Positions 33,693 through 48,080 of a DNA stretch of 64,000 nt are shown piece by piece. The position numbers and the translations under genes are program-made. The stretch is from Voacanga thouarsii (Eukaryota > Streptophyta > Magnoliopsida > Gentianales > Apocynaceae). Positions within the stretch are counted from its first letter, which is position 1; each line of letters begins with the position of its first letter. The notes under the pieces were generated by a model. The model saw nothing but the letters and a program-made list of their open reading frames with translations, had not been told where the DNA came from and made no database searches. Location of the stretch: positions 434,001-498,000 of the forward strand of contig JANUWF010001468.1 of assembly GCA_026120185.1 (NCBI GenBank), given 5' to 3'.

Positions 33693-36600
33693 CTATGGAC
33701 TTCTGTCATCATCGGATGAGTAGCCTTCCACATTGTCGTCTGTAGAGGATCCTATCTCCCATTCTTCTTCCTCGTCATCATTTTCATTGTTCGGTTGTGC
33801 TTCCTCCATCATTAAACCCGAATCCATAACATCGATTGTATCTCCAATACCGGACTCATCTACTAATCTTCTAAAGTTGTCATTCTCAACACATAGATTG
33901 ATTGCCAGCGTATCATCTACTTCCTCCTGATATGGTGCCTCGACAACGGGTGCATTAATGACATGTCGAGCTTTTGATTTACAAACAGCTACCGAATAAG
34001 ATTTTGGTCTTTTGCTCCACGGGTGGGATAGGAAATACACTTGAGTTGCTTGTTAAGCTAATACAAATGGATCGTATTTTGGGTAATTCCTCTTGCAGTT
34101 GATGTCAACAAGTTTGTAGTGAGGATGAATTTTAACCCCCTGATTTAGCGTTGGATCAAACTAATCATACTTGAATAGGATAACTTTTAAACAAGGAGTC
34201 TCAGGGAACTAAAGTTCGACAATCTCCTTCAACACTCCATAATAATCGTTGCCACTATCTCCGTCGCCTTTAACACAAACTCCACTGTTAATTGTTTTTT
34301 TCTGAATGACTGATCATGTGTATGGAACCTAAAACTATTTATGAAATAGCCATGGAAGTATTTCACTTGTCTCGAAGGTCCCCAGGCCAAGCTTTTTAAA
34401 TGTTGTTCAGTCACTTGATTTTGTGGATCATGAACCTAGCAAAAACAAAGTGTTAATGTACCTTTATTATCAATGTAATTTATTTTAAAATCCCATTTTG
34501 GATGTGCTCAACTCATATAAGTCCTGAACCATCCTACAAACTCCGACTCTATTCTTCTATCAACTTCAGGGTCTGTTATACTCGGCGCATGCAACTGCAA
34601 CTCATTTTTGAATTTCCTAAAATGACCAAAATGAACACATAAGAATACTTGTTCTAAGTATTGCCGTATAAAATCTAGAAATGTGCAATAAGTATACTTA
34701 CATAATGTATGGTTGAACTTCTTCACAGTTTAGGTATATGTAATTTGTGACAGCCTTAAATTCATTCGGAGTAAGATATCTATTATGAATATTTCCCAAA
34801 ACCCTCCCTGAAATGGTGCATATAGACAACACATTATCACTTTAGTTTGTATCAAGAACGCCTTCATCATTCTGAGCTATAGTTGTATGTCGAGTCTGCA
34901 TATGTGGCTCAAAATAATAAGAGAAGAATGTAGATGCCTCTTCAACTAAATAAGCATTGCAAATTGATCCTTCCACTCTCGCCTTATTTTTAACTTTGGT
35001 CTTCAAATGGTATAAGAACCTAATGCATTTTTTACAGTCAGAATTGATTCACATAGTGGATGTATATATGGATATAATAATACATAATATTTTACCTCTT
35101 GAATGGATACATCTATCTATATTGAACAGGGTCACCAGCCCTGGCCTCGTATGGCAAGTGGACCATAAGGTGCTCCATCACGTCAAAGAAGTCAGGTGGG
35201 AAGATCTTCTCCAATTTACAGATGAGTAAAGCAATATTATCTTCCAATTGCTTCATATGAGTTGTAGAAAGTTTAGGAGAATATAAGTCGCGGTAAAAGA
35301 GACTAACTTCAGTTAAAACGTTCCAAATTGACACCGGGAGTAATTCTTTAAATGCAGATGGAAGTAACCTTTCCATAAACACATGGCAGTCATGGCCTTT
35401 CATACCTGACATTTTGAGCTTATTCAAATCAACACACCTGCTTAAATTCGAAGCATATCTATCAGGAAGTCACAAATCTCTAACCCACTTAAGTAGAAGT
35501 CTCTTTTGTTTGGGTGTAATAGAGTATTTAGCCTTTGGCATTGATGTCCTCTCGTCACCCAATCCAATCACATATAATTTAGGTCAATCATAATATGCTT
35601 CTAGATTACGTCGCACCTTTACATTGTCCTTTGTTTTTCCTTTTACATTCATGATTGTGTTAAAGACATTATCGAACACATTTTTTTCATTGTGCATCAC
35701 ATCTATGTTATGACGAATTAAATGTGTTCTTCAATATGGCAAATCCCAAAAGATACTCCTTTTGGCCCAATTATGGTAGATGCCTCTGCCATCATCCCTA
35801 CCAAGCTCCATAGCTGTCTCGATTATTTTTGGTAAATGGCACACTCTATCCCACATACTATCTCCAGAAGTGCGTTGTATAAGGTGTGTAGTCTCATGAC
35901 CTTTATCCTTCCTGAAAGACCTAGCATCTCTTCTGTATGGATGATCTAAAGGTAAGAAGCGCCGGTGGTAGTCAAACCAAGAATGTTTACCTCTATTTTA
36001 CAAGTGAAATGATTTTGTCTACTCCATGCAGTACGAACATGCTAATTTGCCAGCTATGCTCCAACCACTTAGCATCCCATATGCCGGGAAGTCATTTATT
36101 ATCCAAAGAAGTGCTACTCGCAGACAGAAGTTCTGTTTCTTTGAAATATCATATGTAGAGACTCCACTAAACCACATTATCCTTAATTCATCTACCAAAG
36201 GTTGTAGATAGACATCAATTTTATGCTTTGGATTCCTAGGTCCTGGGACAATGATAGTAAAAAACATAAATGGATCCCTCATGCGTATCAAAGGAGGTAA
36301 ATTATATGGAGTAATAATAATAGGCCAACAAGAGTATTGTTTTCTCGACATTCCAAATAGTGAAAATCCATCTATGCATAACCTAAGACACACATTACGA
36401 ATTTCAGCTGCAATTTTAGGATGATTATGGTCGAAGTGTTTCCAAACTTCACCATCACGTGGATGGCTCATAACGTCCTATTCCGGTCGACTCTCTGCAT
36501 GCCATCTCATGTGCTATGCTATTATAGAGGATGCAAACAGTCTCTGCAATCTGGGTGTTAATGGGAAGTAATACATCTTTTTGAAAGGGACGTCTTTCTA

Positions 36601-37353
36601 TTGTTTGTCCTTTGCAACTTTCTTTTTTTCCATATATCTACCATGTCCACAGAATTTGCAGTCCCTTCTATCACTGTTGTCCTTCCAGTAGAGCATGCAT
36701 CCATTTAGACAAACATCTATCTTCTGAACAAGTAGCCCTAGATCAGATACCAACTTATTTGTTTGATAGAAGTCATCCGGAAGCTTATTCCTACTTGGTA
36801 ATACATTTTTCATCAATTGCATTACCTGATTAAAGCATTTCTCCGACACGTTATTTTCGGATTTAATATTCAAAAGTTGAGAAACAAATAATAACATACT
36901 GTGATTCTTGCATCCATCCTATATAGGAGTTTCTGAAGCTCTCAACATGTCATAAAATTTCTGCGCATCAAGGTTAGGTGGTTCCTCAACATTCTCGGAT
37001 GATATTGATGTCCAACTGCATCAATCACCATATCTCGAAATCGATTATTAGAGCTTGACTCGACTACAGTTGTACAAGTGTTGGTAATTGTGGATGGCGA
37101 CGGATTAATACCCTCACCATGACTAGTCCATCTTCGATAATTAGCAACAAACTTAAATCTGTATAGGTGCAGCTCCACTTCATTTGGGAAAGGTACGCTT
37201 TGTTTTACACTTTTCACATAGACACCTTATAACTGAGGCTGGACCAGTTGACAAACAATATGCAATGAATCGCTTGACCCCTTGTTCAAACTCAGATGTA
37301 ATTCCTTTAATCCCCCGTACGTGTCTTCTGTACATCCAACTATGATCATCCAT
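33693..37353 (-). pseudogene. TNP2-type CACTA transposase (Transposase_21), degenerate
   Basis: ATG at 37353 opens MDDHSWMYRRHVRGIKGI (transposase-associated domain). A frameshift near 37200 separates CLCEKCKTKR from PNEVELHLYRFKF and NYRRWTSHGEG. Then follow QVMQLMKNVLPSRNKLPDDFY, KIDVCLNGCMLYW and CKFCGHGRYM (36897-36598); the Transposase_21 core VCLRLCIDGFSLFGM, LPPLIRMRDPFM, YLQPLVDEL (36471-36019); GMKGHDCHVFMERLLPSAF and FFDVMEHLMVHLP (DUF4218, 35427-35113); HGYFINSFRFHTHD (DUF4216-like, about 34360); and an acidic C-terminus ending at 33693. Several stops and frame changes are present. In intact form it cuts at the CACTA termini. It cannot be made full-length from this copy. Confidence 0.88.
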
Positions 37354-37760
37354 CTACATTTAGGTTATAACCATGTAGCTTATTAGCACTTGTATAATTC
37401 AAATGAATAACGATGCTAATTGTGAAGGTCGAGGACCCTAATACACTCGTTATGAATTATGGAAGAAAAAATGAATAATGATATCGAAGAAATACTATCA
37501 ACTATCGAGTTGTATATTCTAAATCCTTTAAAAAAAAATTTGACAGAGTTTTCGTTATAACTTGAACGTTTTCTAGGCACAAAGCCACCTCAATTCACCC
37601 AACATTCATTGTAAATGGCACACAAAACACAAATAACCTCAAAATAATTAATCAAGATAATAAAGTATTCTACACAAGAAAGATAAAGGCATGGGAATGA
37701 AAAGAATTAAAGCTGGTTGTATATTATTCAAGAAAAAATGCTGGTTTGCCATGTTGAACT
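37354..37760. other. CACTA-B leader next to the transposase start
   Basis: No ORF of interest. It contains one copy (about 37535-37690) of a leader motif, from TTTGACAGAGTTT through CACAAAGCCACCTCAATTCACC, that recurs twice at 54000-54370. The inserted outer Copia begins at 37761, so this leader continues at 53211. Confidence 0.6.
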
Positions 37761-39600
37761 TGTTGGGAAATATGCCCTCTTAGACTAGGTTTCTGATGTA
37801 ATTATCGAATATTTAAATAAAAGAATTTATTCTCAAAAATTATTTGTGAATTTACATTTTTATTTGTGTACAATTACGTTTGAAAAAGACCCATTGTGTT
37901 TAAGTAAGTGGTCCATGTAAATGGTGGTCTTTCACATAAGGTATGGATTATGGGTTACTTAACACATAAATATTTGTTCTTAACCGATTGATGAGAATAG
38001 GAATCTCATCATGTCTAGGTTATTGTGTTATGAATTCTAAACGGGGAATGGCTTACCTTTAGCCAGTGAGTAGTCCACTCACTTCATGACATAAGCGTAT
38101 TTCGAATACGTAGAATAGGACCTGTAATAGTAGTTTCTTAAAGTACTATATGGTAGAAACTTAGACTACTACTGCTATAGCGTGGACTAGTATTCTACGA
38201 CTTCAGTATGAGTTGGTGGTCTGACGAAGCTGGAAGCATGTACTTTGATATGCTTTAGTTGAGGTTCTATCGTAGGACCAATATACTTGTACATTGGGTA
38301 TATATGACTAGTTAGTTAAGACAGATTTGTACAAGATAGTTTCTATACTATATCGCCTCTTGTTGTTGTCTGAATGATCTAAATATCCAGGGTTCTGGGA
38401 AACATGACTTGGATGTTTGCTTTACGGTAGCTCTTTTGGAAAGTGAAAACAATCCAGGAAGTCGTGGATCATTGGACTAGAAGCCTAAAGATGGTAGATG
38501 TCATTTAGAGAGGTGTTAGTACATTTCTTCTTCTCAAATGCACGGCGATGTATAGGGGGTATTTTAATCATTTCACCTGTAGGTTGGAGACTTTGCTAAT
38601 GCGGCATTGTCCTTGGGGTCAATATTTCCTTATGGTGATATTAGGAAATATTTAAAATGTAAAATATCGCTATTTATATGGCAAGTGTATTTTGGTCATT
38701 TTAGTAGCTAAGGCGGTGTGTCTTTTGGTCCCCAATATAGATCGTAAGTCCTAATTATATTCAGGCTAAGGAATTGGTCTTAAATTAAATTAAATAAAAT
38801 TTATTTTATTTAGGTAGCCTGATTTAATTATTGGGCTAGAATAAAATAAAGGTCCAAAGAGAGAAAGAATTAATTAAATTAGTTTGGTGGGTTAATTAAT
38901 TGTTTAGGGCTTTGGCCCAGTTTGAATAATTAAAGATTGACCTGGGACTAAACTAATGTAGTCTTGTTAATTGGACTAGTTTATTTGGGCTGAAAAATTA
39001 ATTATTTACTGGGCCATTTATTTGGTTCTGATTAGAATAATTAATTTAGTTCAAAAGGCTAAACTAAGAGTCCAGTGGGCCAAATTAAAGTCTCAGAAAT
39101 TCCTGGATATTAGCTTGGGATAAGAGTCATGGATATAGTATGATGCTTTGAGGTTATCCAGTTTTTATGGGATTGGCAAATAAAACATATAAAAAAAAGA
39201 AGAAAAACGTGTGAGATGGATTTACATCAAAGGCGCACGGTTTCTTCTTTGAAGGGACTCCTTTTCTCTCTGAAAAATCCTCTCTGTGTGCATCGTTGTT
39301 TTGCTAGACAGAGAATTGTTTTTTTCCATTCATTAGTCTTATGAGTCTTCGCCAAACGTGGATTAGGCAGGCCATATAATGGAAGATCAAGAAGAGGTTG
39401 GCGTTTATGTACATGCACAGATGCAGTAGGAGGCTTGCAGGAATCAGACTAGAGGTTTCTACCAGTGCACCAATCCTAGTTCCGTTAATTCCAGTGCAGC
39501 CAATCGTGTGCAAAAGAAGAGGTAATTTTCTCATGCTTGAGCCTCTATTCTTCTGTTTTTCTATACATTTTCCGTGGTTGTATTTGCTATTTAATCTTCA
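37761..39600 (+). repeat. 5' LTR of the outer Copia (1840 bp)
   Basis: Bounded by TG (37761) and CA (39599-39600). It matches 44883-45649 joined to 52135-53210. The plus/minus frames at 39227-39637 recur at 52837-53283 because they lie in the LTR pair. They are not genes. Confidence 0.92.
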
Positions 39601-41441
39601 ATTGGTTTCAGAGTATGAAGATTTTGTGCAAATATAGGAAGCATGTATGCTAGTTAAATAAAACTGGACAGTTTTGTGTTGTATGCACTGTGATCCTTCG
39701 CTGGTTTTTGGTATGGATAGACACTCTATTCACCTCATGGATTGAGGTTTAGGATCATATGCAATTTATTGTTTTTCCTTAGCAAATCGTGTAAGCCCAA
39801 TGTTAATGGGTATAGGCGGTTGTTAGTTTTTGATTTCATTCATTTTGGGTTGAAATCTAAGAGCCAAGAGCCATCGAGAGACTTGTAGAGAAGAAAACAA
39901 AGAAAAATCTGCAGAAAGAAGACGCAGCGAAAAAATGAAGAAGAATGCACTGTTGATCGGCTCGGCTTAGCTCGGAGAGCCGAGTCGCCAGCAGTCTTCT
40001 GTGCCTAGAGCCAGGAACGGCTTGGCTTGGCTTGGCATATGATCGGCTCGATGGAATTGCGATTTGCAATTGCAAATTGCGATTCATCCGCAATTCAAAT
40101 TTTTTTTGCAGATCGGCACTAGAGCGGGTTGGGCAGTGCGGGTCGCGGTCTTGGATGGCCTAATGAGGCGGTTGTTCCATGCGACGTGTGTTGTGGACTA
40201 CGGTTCAGATAGGCCATATTCCAGTGCAGTGGACAAAGAAGAAATTTTTTATTTTTTCCTTGTAATTTTCTTGCATTTTCTTTTTGGTTTTGGGTTCCAT
40301 ATCAGGCGAAGTTAATATTTTTGCAATAGTTAATATTCGTGGAATATTTTTGCATGAAAAATATTAGTAAGGGATTTTAGGATTAAACAAGATAATTAAT
40401 TAATTAATTAATGTGTTTAATTCTATTATTTGGGCACTTAGGTTTGAAAATAGGAAAAGTATGAAAACGTCTATTGTTTTCTAGTATGCTATTTATTTTT
40501 GAGTACCTATGTGCACATTTTCTCAAAGACCAAAGTCTTTGGGAATTTTTTTTGACAAGAAAAATATTTTTTCTATAAATTAAATGGTTATTTTAACTTG
40601 AAAAAAAATTAATCCTTAGATATTTTCTCAAAGGATTTAATCATTAACATAGAAAGTATATTGGATTTATATATTTTTGTAAGTTAAAAATAGAAAACCA
40701 TTTTGTTTTATTTTGCACACGAAAAATTGTTTTGTCAAATAAACTTGAGACCAAAGTCTCTAGAAAGTTTTAATTGAAAATTTTTGAAACCATTAAATTT
40801 TTAACTTAAATAAAATTAGTCCATGGAAAAGTCTCTTAAAGGATATAAACCTTGATATAGAGATTTTAATGAATTTAGATATTTTATTTTTGATTGAAGG
40901 AAAAACTTAATGGAAATTTTCAAAAGGATATTTTTCAGAAAAACCCTTATTTTAAAAGACTAAGTGAGAGAGGGGTTTTAACAGTCCCATGGCTTCCATC
41001 ACGATCCTCATTAGAGGTCGTGGGTCCCCTCACGTCACCCTGAGAGTGAACTCGTATAGGATGGGGATATCACAAGGATCTAGATTTAATTGAAGGATGT
41101 AATTAATAATCTGGGACATATGCCATGATCGGTCAGCCCACGTTAGAGGTTATAGTGCGAGGAATGTCCATAGGAAATGAGAGGAAATAGCCATCCCCTC
41201 GATGGAGTTATCTTTTAAATCATTACCTAGAAGGAAAATTAATTTGTGGTGAGTAACATACTTAGCTTAGGGAACTGTTAATCTTCCTAAGAAGCTATGT
41301 TAGTTTTCCTAAGAGCTAAATTAATTATATTAAATATAATAGTTAACTATTATCAGTTTTAATATGAAGATAAAGTGCACAAATTAATTTAATTTTTTTT
41401 CACAAACTAAATCTTTTCTTTTATTTTTATTTTTTTTAGAA
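39601..41441 (+). other. Untranslated leader of the outer Copia
   Basis: A long leader between primer site and gag start. It contains a locally GC-richer stretch (39950-40200) and AT-rich sequence with no recognised ORF. A related but shorter leader is at 47688-48080 in the nested element, including AAACCCAATGT(A/T)AATGGGTATAGGCG. Confidence 0.6.
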
Positions 41442-44400
41442 ATGGTGGGAGGTTCTTTTAATTCTTTGGTCGTTATTTTCCACGAGAATAAGCTAACGGG
41501 TCCAAACTATGTGGATTGGAAGAAGAACCTGGACATAATACTCACAATTGAGGAGTATAAGTATGTCCTCTACGAAACCTGCCTTGTTATCGGGGAAGGA
41601 TCCACTGCTGAAGAGCTAGAGTCTGAGAAGGCGTGGAAGAAGGTTGATGAAATGGCACACTACTATATGTTAGCCTCCATATCTAATGTGCTCAGTCAAA
41701 ACACGATCACATGGCTTCTGCGTATGATATTAGCCAATCACTAGCCATTATGTTCGTGGATAAGAGCTGGCCCACAAGGCAGGAGGCTCTTTGAACAATA
41801 ATTAACTAGCTGAGAGAGCATCAGTCAGAGAGCATATGCTCAAGATGATTGCTGCTTTCGAGGAAGCAGAAATCTTATGGGCTGTCATTGATCCCGAGAG
41901 CCAAGTGGATATGGTTCTCCAATCTTTATCGGGTTCCTTTACTCAGTTCAAGTTGAATTACAATATTAACAAGTTAAACATGGGTTTAACTGAGTTGATG
42001 AAGGAGCTCTAGATGGCAGAGAAGGTTATGAAGCCTCAATGTACCTGGATTCGACAGAATTTGATTTCAGTTGTGAAACTAATAAATCAAGGATATTCTG
42101 TATCTTTCCATTCTGGTATTACTATCATTAGAGTTGGAAAAATTTTATGTACTGGGCACATGTATGAAAATCTATTCTTCTTAAACCCTATTAACAATCA
42201 ATTAAATAACGCTCAATCCGAACCTTTAACTAGGAAGAGAAAGACCAATGTCAATGACTCATATCTTTGGCATCTAAGGTTGGGTCATATCAACTCAACC
42301 AGGATTCAAAGGTTAGTCCATGATGGGCTTTTAGGCTCATTGAGATTGGAAAGTTGGTCTCAGTGTGAATCCTGTCTAATGGGAAAGATAACCAAAAGGT
42401 CATTTATCCCAAAGGTGGATAGAGCTAAGGAGATATTAAGTCTTGTCCACACTGATGTGTGTGGTCCCTGGTCCCTTGTCTTCATCACTTTCACGGATGA
42501 TTGTACAAGGGTTGGTTATATTTACCTGATGAGGTGTAAGTCTGACTCTTTTAACAAGTTTAAGGAGTTTAAGGCTGAAGTAGAGCATCGGATAGGTAAA
42601 CTGATTAAGACCTTATGATCGGATCGTAGTGGAGAGTACCTCCTTGGTGAATTCAAGGACTACATGGTACATCATGGGATAATATTCCAACTCTCTGCGG
42701 CGGGGACACCCCAGCAGAACGGAGTAGCTGAGAAAAGGAATAGGACATTAATGGAAATGGTCCGAAGAATGATGTCTCATGTTACTATTTTTCAGTGTCT
42801 TTTTGGGAATATGCCTTGGAAACAATGGTATACATTCTGAACTTGGTACCTTCCAAGTCAGTACCTAGGACTCCCTATGAGATGCAGATTGGGCGTAACC
42901 CAAGTCTGAATCATCTCAGGATATGGGGTTATCTAGCCTATGTACTGATCAAGGGAGATAATTTGGAACCAAGATCAGAATTATGCTATTTTGTTGGGTA
43001 TCCAAAAAGGAGAAAGGATGGTTACTTTTATCATCCTAAGGAGCAGAAAGTACTAGTTAGTACCAATGGTAGATACTTAGAGGATGATTAGAGTACTTCC
43101 ACCAAAGGTTCAACTAGGTTGGAACTCGAGGAGAAGTTATCTTTGGAATCAACTTTTTCTGACCCAATTGTGGAACAAGAAGAGGCACAACCTTAAGAAC
43201 CTGTACAAACGGAGCCTCATCGTAGTGGGAGAGTGTTTAGGGTTCTAGAGAGATGGAGTGGAGAAGTTTTTGAGCTAGTCTCTGACCATCAGGAACAAGA
43301 TCGCACTAGATATGAGGAGGCTATTGCTGATGTCGATGCAAATCTATGGCATAAAGTAATGAAAGCCGAGACTGAGTCTATGTATGTCAATCAGGTTTAG
43401 GATTTTGTAGCTTCACCTGAAGGGATAAAACCCATTGGGTGTAAGTGGGTATACAAGAGGAAGAGGGGAGCGGATAGGAAGGTAGAAACCTTCAAAGCTA
43501 GGCTTGTGGAGAAATGGTATACTCAGAAAGATGGAATCGATTATGAGGAAACCTTTTCCCCGATAGCCATGCTTAAGTCCATCCGTATTCTCCTTACCAT
43601 CGCATGTTATTAGGACTATGAGATATGGGAAATGGATGTCAAGAAGGCATTTTTAAATGGCCATCTTAGCGAAGACATTTATATGTCCCAACCGGAAGGC
43701 TTTATTACTAAATGGTTTGTAAGTTTAAGAAGTCCATTTATGGACTTAAGCAGGCATCGAGAGCATAGAATATTCATTTTGACGAGACTGTAAAGTCTTA
43801 TGATTTTATTCAAAACAAGGATGAACCATGCGTGTATAGGAAACTGGAAGGCATTAATGTGGTTTTTCTTGTCTTGTATGTGGATGACATTCTACTCATT
43901 GGAAATGATATAGGGGCATTGTCATCTATAAATGTTTGGTTGTCTAGTCAATTTAGTATGAAGGACTTGGGAGAAGCCAGTTACATTCTCAGGATTAAGT
44001 TTCTTAGAAATAGAAAATAGAGAATGTTAGGATTATCCCAAGCGACATACATTGACAAGATGCTGGCCAAGTACAGCATGGACTCATGCAAGAGAGCTCT
44101 AATTCCTTTTAGACATGGGTTGTCTTTTTGTTCAAAGGACTGTCCTAAGTCTCAAGAAGAAAAAGACAGGATAAGTAGGATTCCCTATGCTTTTGTTGTG
44201 GGAAGTCTCATGTATACCATGCTATGCACTAGGCCAGATATTTGTTTTGTCGTAGGCTTAGTTAGCAGATATTAATCAAACCCTGGGGAGGTTCATTGGT
44301 AAGCTATAAAGCATATTCTCAAGTATCTCAAGGGAACGAGCGATTATATGCTGGTTTACAGGGTTGATGACTTGGTTCCTACAGGATACACAGACTCAGA

Positions 44401-44860
44401 CTTCTAGGTAGATAAGGATGAGAGAAAATCCACTAGTGGATATGTCTTCACCTTGTCTAGAGGAGCTATTTCATGGAGGAGTATCAAGCAATCTTGCATT
44501 GCTGACTCAACCATGGAAGCTGAGTATGTGGTAGCTTCGGAGGCATCCAAGGTAGCAGTCTGGCTCCAGAAGTTCCTTTCAGAACTTGGACTCATGCCAT
44601 ACATGGACAGACTGATTGTGATGTATTACGACAACACTGGAACAGTATCGCAATCCAAAGAACCCAAGAACCTTAAGAAGGGGAAGCACATCGAGAGAAA
44701 GTACCACCTGATCCGGGATTTCATCCAGAGACGGGAAATCGTGGTGGAATAGATTGCCTCAGAGAACAATCTAGCAGATCCATTCACCAAGCCTTTGGCT
44801 AAGAGAGTCTTCAAGAGACACTTAGACACTATAGGGGTGGGCACGTACGGACTTACTTAG
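41442..44860 (+). pseudogene. Copia gag-pol of the outer element, degenerate; zinc knuckle and protease deleted
   Basis: Gag begins MVGGSFNSLVVIF at 41442 and runs with a frameshift to LTELMKEL near 42012. The next residues (RQNLISVVKLINQGYSVSF) already belong to the region after protease, so CCHC knuckle and protease are missing. Integrase: HLRLGH...CESCLMGK zinc domain (about 42265-42390), HTDVCGPWS, then PQQNGVAEKRNRT. RT: GCKWVYKRKR, KAFLNGHLSEDIYM, and the YVDD catalytic motif at 43877-43888. RNase [40 protein letters not shown] (to about 44790). In-frame stops (for example near 42616, 43090, 43400, 43612) rule out a functional polyprotein. Confidence 0.9.
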
Positions 44861-44882
44861 TCTTAGAGTGCAAGCGGGAGAT

Positions 44883-45649
44883 TGTTGGGAAATATGCCAT
44901 CTTAGACTAGGTTTCTGATGTAAATAACGAATATTTTAATAAAAGAATTTATTCTCAGAAATTATTTGTAAATTTACATTTTTATTTGTGCACAATTAAG
45001 TTTGGAAAAGACCCATTGTGTTTAAATAAGTGGTCCATGTGAATGGTGGTCTTTCACAATAAGGTATGGATCACGGGTTATTTAACACATAAATATTTGT
45101 TCTTAATCGATTGATGAGAATGAGAATCTCATCATGTCTAGGTTATTGTGTTATGAATTTCAAAAGGGGAATGGCTTACCTTTAGCCAGTGAGTAGTCCA
45201 TTCACTTCATGACATAAGCGTATTTCGAATATGTAGAACAGAACCTGTAGTAGTGGTTTCTTAAAGTACCATATGGTAGAAATCTAGACTACTACTGTTA
45301 CAGCATGGACTAGTACTCTACGACTTAAGTATGAGTTGGTGGTCTAACGAAGTTGGAAACATGTACTTTGATATGTTTTAGTTGAGGTTTTATCGTAGGA
45401 CCAATATACGTGTACATTAGGTATATATGACTAGTTAGTTAAGACAGATTTATACAAGATAGTTTGTATACTATATCGCCCCTTGTGGTTGTCTGAATGA
45501 TCTAAATATCCAGGGCCCTGGGAAACATGACTTGGATGTTTGCTTTAGGGTAGCCCTCTTGGAAAGCGGAAATAATCTAGAAGTCGTGGATCATTGGACT
45601 AAAAGTCTAAGGATGATAGATGTCATTTAGAGAGGTGTTAGTATATTTC
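44883..45649 (+). repeat. 3' LTR of the outer Copia, first segment
   Basis: It begins TGTTGGGAAATATGCC right after the purine tract and follows the 5' LTR up to AGTATATTTC, where the nested Copia is inserted. It resumes at 52130. Confidence 0.92.
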
Positions 45650-47687
45650 TGTTGGATTGTATGCCCTCTTAGACTAGGTTTCTGATGTAAAATCGAATAT
45701 TTTGATAAAATAATTTATTTTCAGAAATTTTTTGTGAATTTACTATTTGTTTGTGCACGATTTTTGTTTGGAACAGACCCATTGTGTTTAAATAAGTGAT
45801 CTATGTGAATGGTGGTCTTTCACAGTACGGTATGGATCACGAGTTATTTAACACATAAACATTTGTTCTTAACCTATTGATGAGACTGGGAACTTCATTA
45901 TGTTTAGGTTATTATGTTATGAATTCCAAATGGGGAATGGCTTACCTTTAGCCAGTGAATAGTCCACTCACTTCATGACATAAGCGTATTTCGAATACGT
46001 AGGACAGGACCTGTAGTAGTGGTTTCTAAAAGTACTATATGATAGAAACCTAGATTACTACCGCTACAGCGTGGACTAGTACTTTACGACTTGAGTATGA
46101 GTTGGTGGTCTGGCGAAGTTGGAAGCATATACTTTGATTTGCTATAGTTGAGGTTCTATCGTAGGGCCAATATACTTGCATGTTGGGTATGTGTGACTAG
46201 TTAGTTAAGACAGACTTGTACAAGATAGTTTCTGCACTATATCGCCCCTTGTGGTTGTCCGAATGGTCTAAAATGTCCAGGGCCCTGGGAAACATGACTT
46301 GGATGTTTGCTTTAGGGTAGCTCCCTCGGAAAGCGGAAACACTCCAGGAAGTCGTGGATCATTGGACTAGAAGCCTAAGGATGGTAGATGTCATTTAGAG
46401 GGGTGTTAGTACACTTCTTCCTCTCTAAATGTACGGCGATGTGTAGAGGGGTATTTTGTGTCATTTCACCTGTAGGTCGGAGACTTTGCTAATGCAGCAT
46501 TGTCCTTGGGGTCAATATTTCCTTATGGTGATATTAGGAAATATTTAAAATGCAAAATACAGCTATTTATATAGTAGGGGTATTTTGGTCATTTTAGCAG
46601 CCAAGACGATGTGTCTTTTTGGTCTTCGGAATAGCCCGTAAGTCCTAACTAATTTTGGGTTGAGGAATTGGTCTCAGTTTAAGGGGATTTTATTTTATTT
46701 TATTCAGGAAGTCTAATTTATTATTGGGCTGGAATAAAATAAATAAATAAATTAAAATAGGAGTTGAGAGAAATTAATTATCTAGTTTAATTGGTTAATT
46801 AATTATTCAGGGCCTAGGTCCAGTATGAATAATTAAGAAATTAACATGGGCTTAAACTAGGGGGAAATAATTAATGTTTAATTATTTATTGGGTTATTTA
46901 TATAGGCCCAAGAAATAAATAATTAAAGATTAATTATTATGGTTCATTTGGGCTCATTAATTATTTATTGGGTTGTTTATATAAGCTCAGGAAATAAATA
47001 ATTAATGTTTGTTATTTTGGGCCTTTTGGGTCCAAGAGAAATAATAAATATTATTTTGGCCAAATAGCTTAGACCTTAGGGTTTTTTCCAGATACGGTTA
47101 AGAGGGGTTTAGGGTTAGGCCAAACTGATTCTCAGGATAACATCCGAGTGTTTTGAAATATGAAATCCCGGGGATATGTTTATCAGAGAACGAGAGACCT
47201 AATTTTGGCTAACTTATAAACAACTCTTTGGGAAAAGAAAAACCTTAGTTTTCCCTAGCTATACTGAGACTCACGCTTTTCACTCTGGCTCTCACGTCTC
47301 TCTCTCTCAACGCCTCTCTCTTTCTCTGGTTTCTCCTTGGAGCATTGCTAACCAATAGCAAGTGAACCAAGGAGAATTGAGACCGTTCCTTTTCACCATA
47401 GTGTTCACCGACTAGAGGTTAGGCAGAGGAATATTTCGAGAGTTGGAAAGCTTGGCGTTGATGCAAACAAGGCGAAGTCGAAGGCTAGCGGGTGTTCAAC
47501 CGGAAGCTTCTTCAAGTGGGCGAAGCGAGGCAATTCCAGTCGTTCAATCCACTCCTACTCAACCTAGAAGGGTTAAGGAGCGCAAATGTATGATCTTCAC
47601 GCTTCCGTATGGCCTTTAAGGCTTGGTTTTATTTTTCTCTATTTTTTTTCTGTAACCAGTGCATGCTCCCCTGTTTCGTCTCCCTCA
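45650..47687 (+). repeat. 5' LTR of the inner Copia (2038 bp)
   Basis: Bounded by TG and CA, followed by the primer site at 47691. It is nearly the same as 50078-52129; the visible length difference comes largely from extra TTTTA units near 51120-51145 in the 3' copy. Confidence 0.92.
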
Positions 47688-48080
47688 ATGTGGTATCAGA
47701 GCCACTGGTTTTTGATCAATATAGGGAGCATGGTAGTTAATAAAAATGGAGAAGATGATTATACCTATGATCCTTCACTGTTTTGGTATGGGATAGGCTT
47801 GATGTAAGCTTCACCGTTGAAGCATAGGAGCCCTTTGTAAAATTTTTTGGCTTTGAAGTTTAATCGTGTAAACCCAATGTAAATGGGTATAGGCGATTGT
47901 GTTTTTATTTTGGATGTTTTTTGTAAGTAAATATGTCCAAAGAAGCCAAAGAAGGCTGGAAAAATTGAAAAGAGAAGTTACTGCAACTTCGCGCGCGGAC
48001 AGAAGAAAAAAAGAAGAAGAAAGCACTGTTCATAAGCCGCCGTCGCGCCGAGCCGAGCCGAAGCCGCCGCTTGATTTCTG
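47688..48080 (+). other. Primer binding site and leader of the inner Copia
   Basis: TGGTATCAGAGCC starts at 47691, complementary to the 3' end of initiator tRNA-Met. The leader that follows resembles that of the outer Copia, then becomes GC-rich (48040-48075) just before the CACTA-like sequence. Short frames here are not recognised. Confidence 0.7.

Noticed and set aside
39227..39637. Overlapping open frames on both strands with near-identical partners at 52837-53283
   Set aside because: They lie in the two LTRs of the outer Copia. Their duplication is the LTR duplication, not gene conservation.
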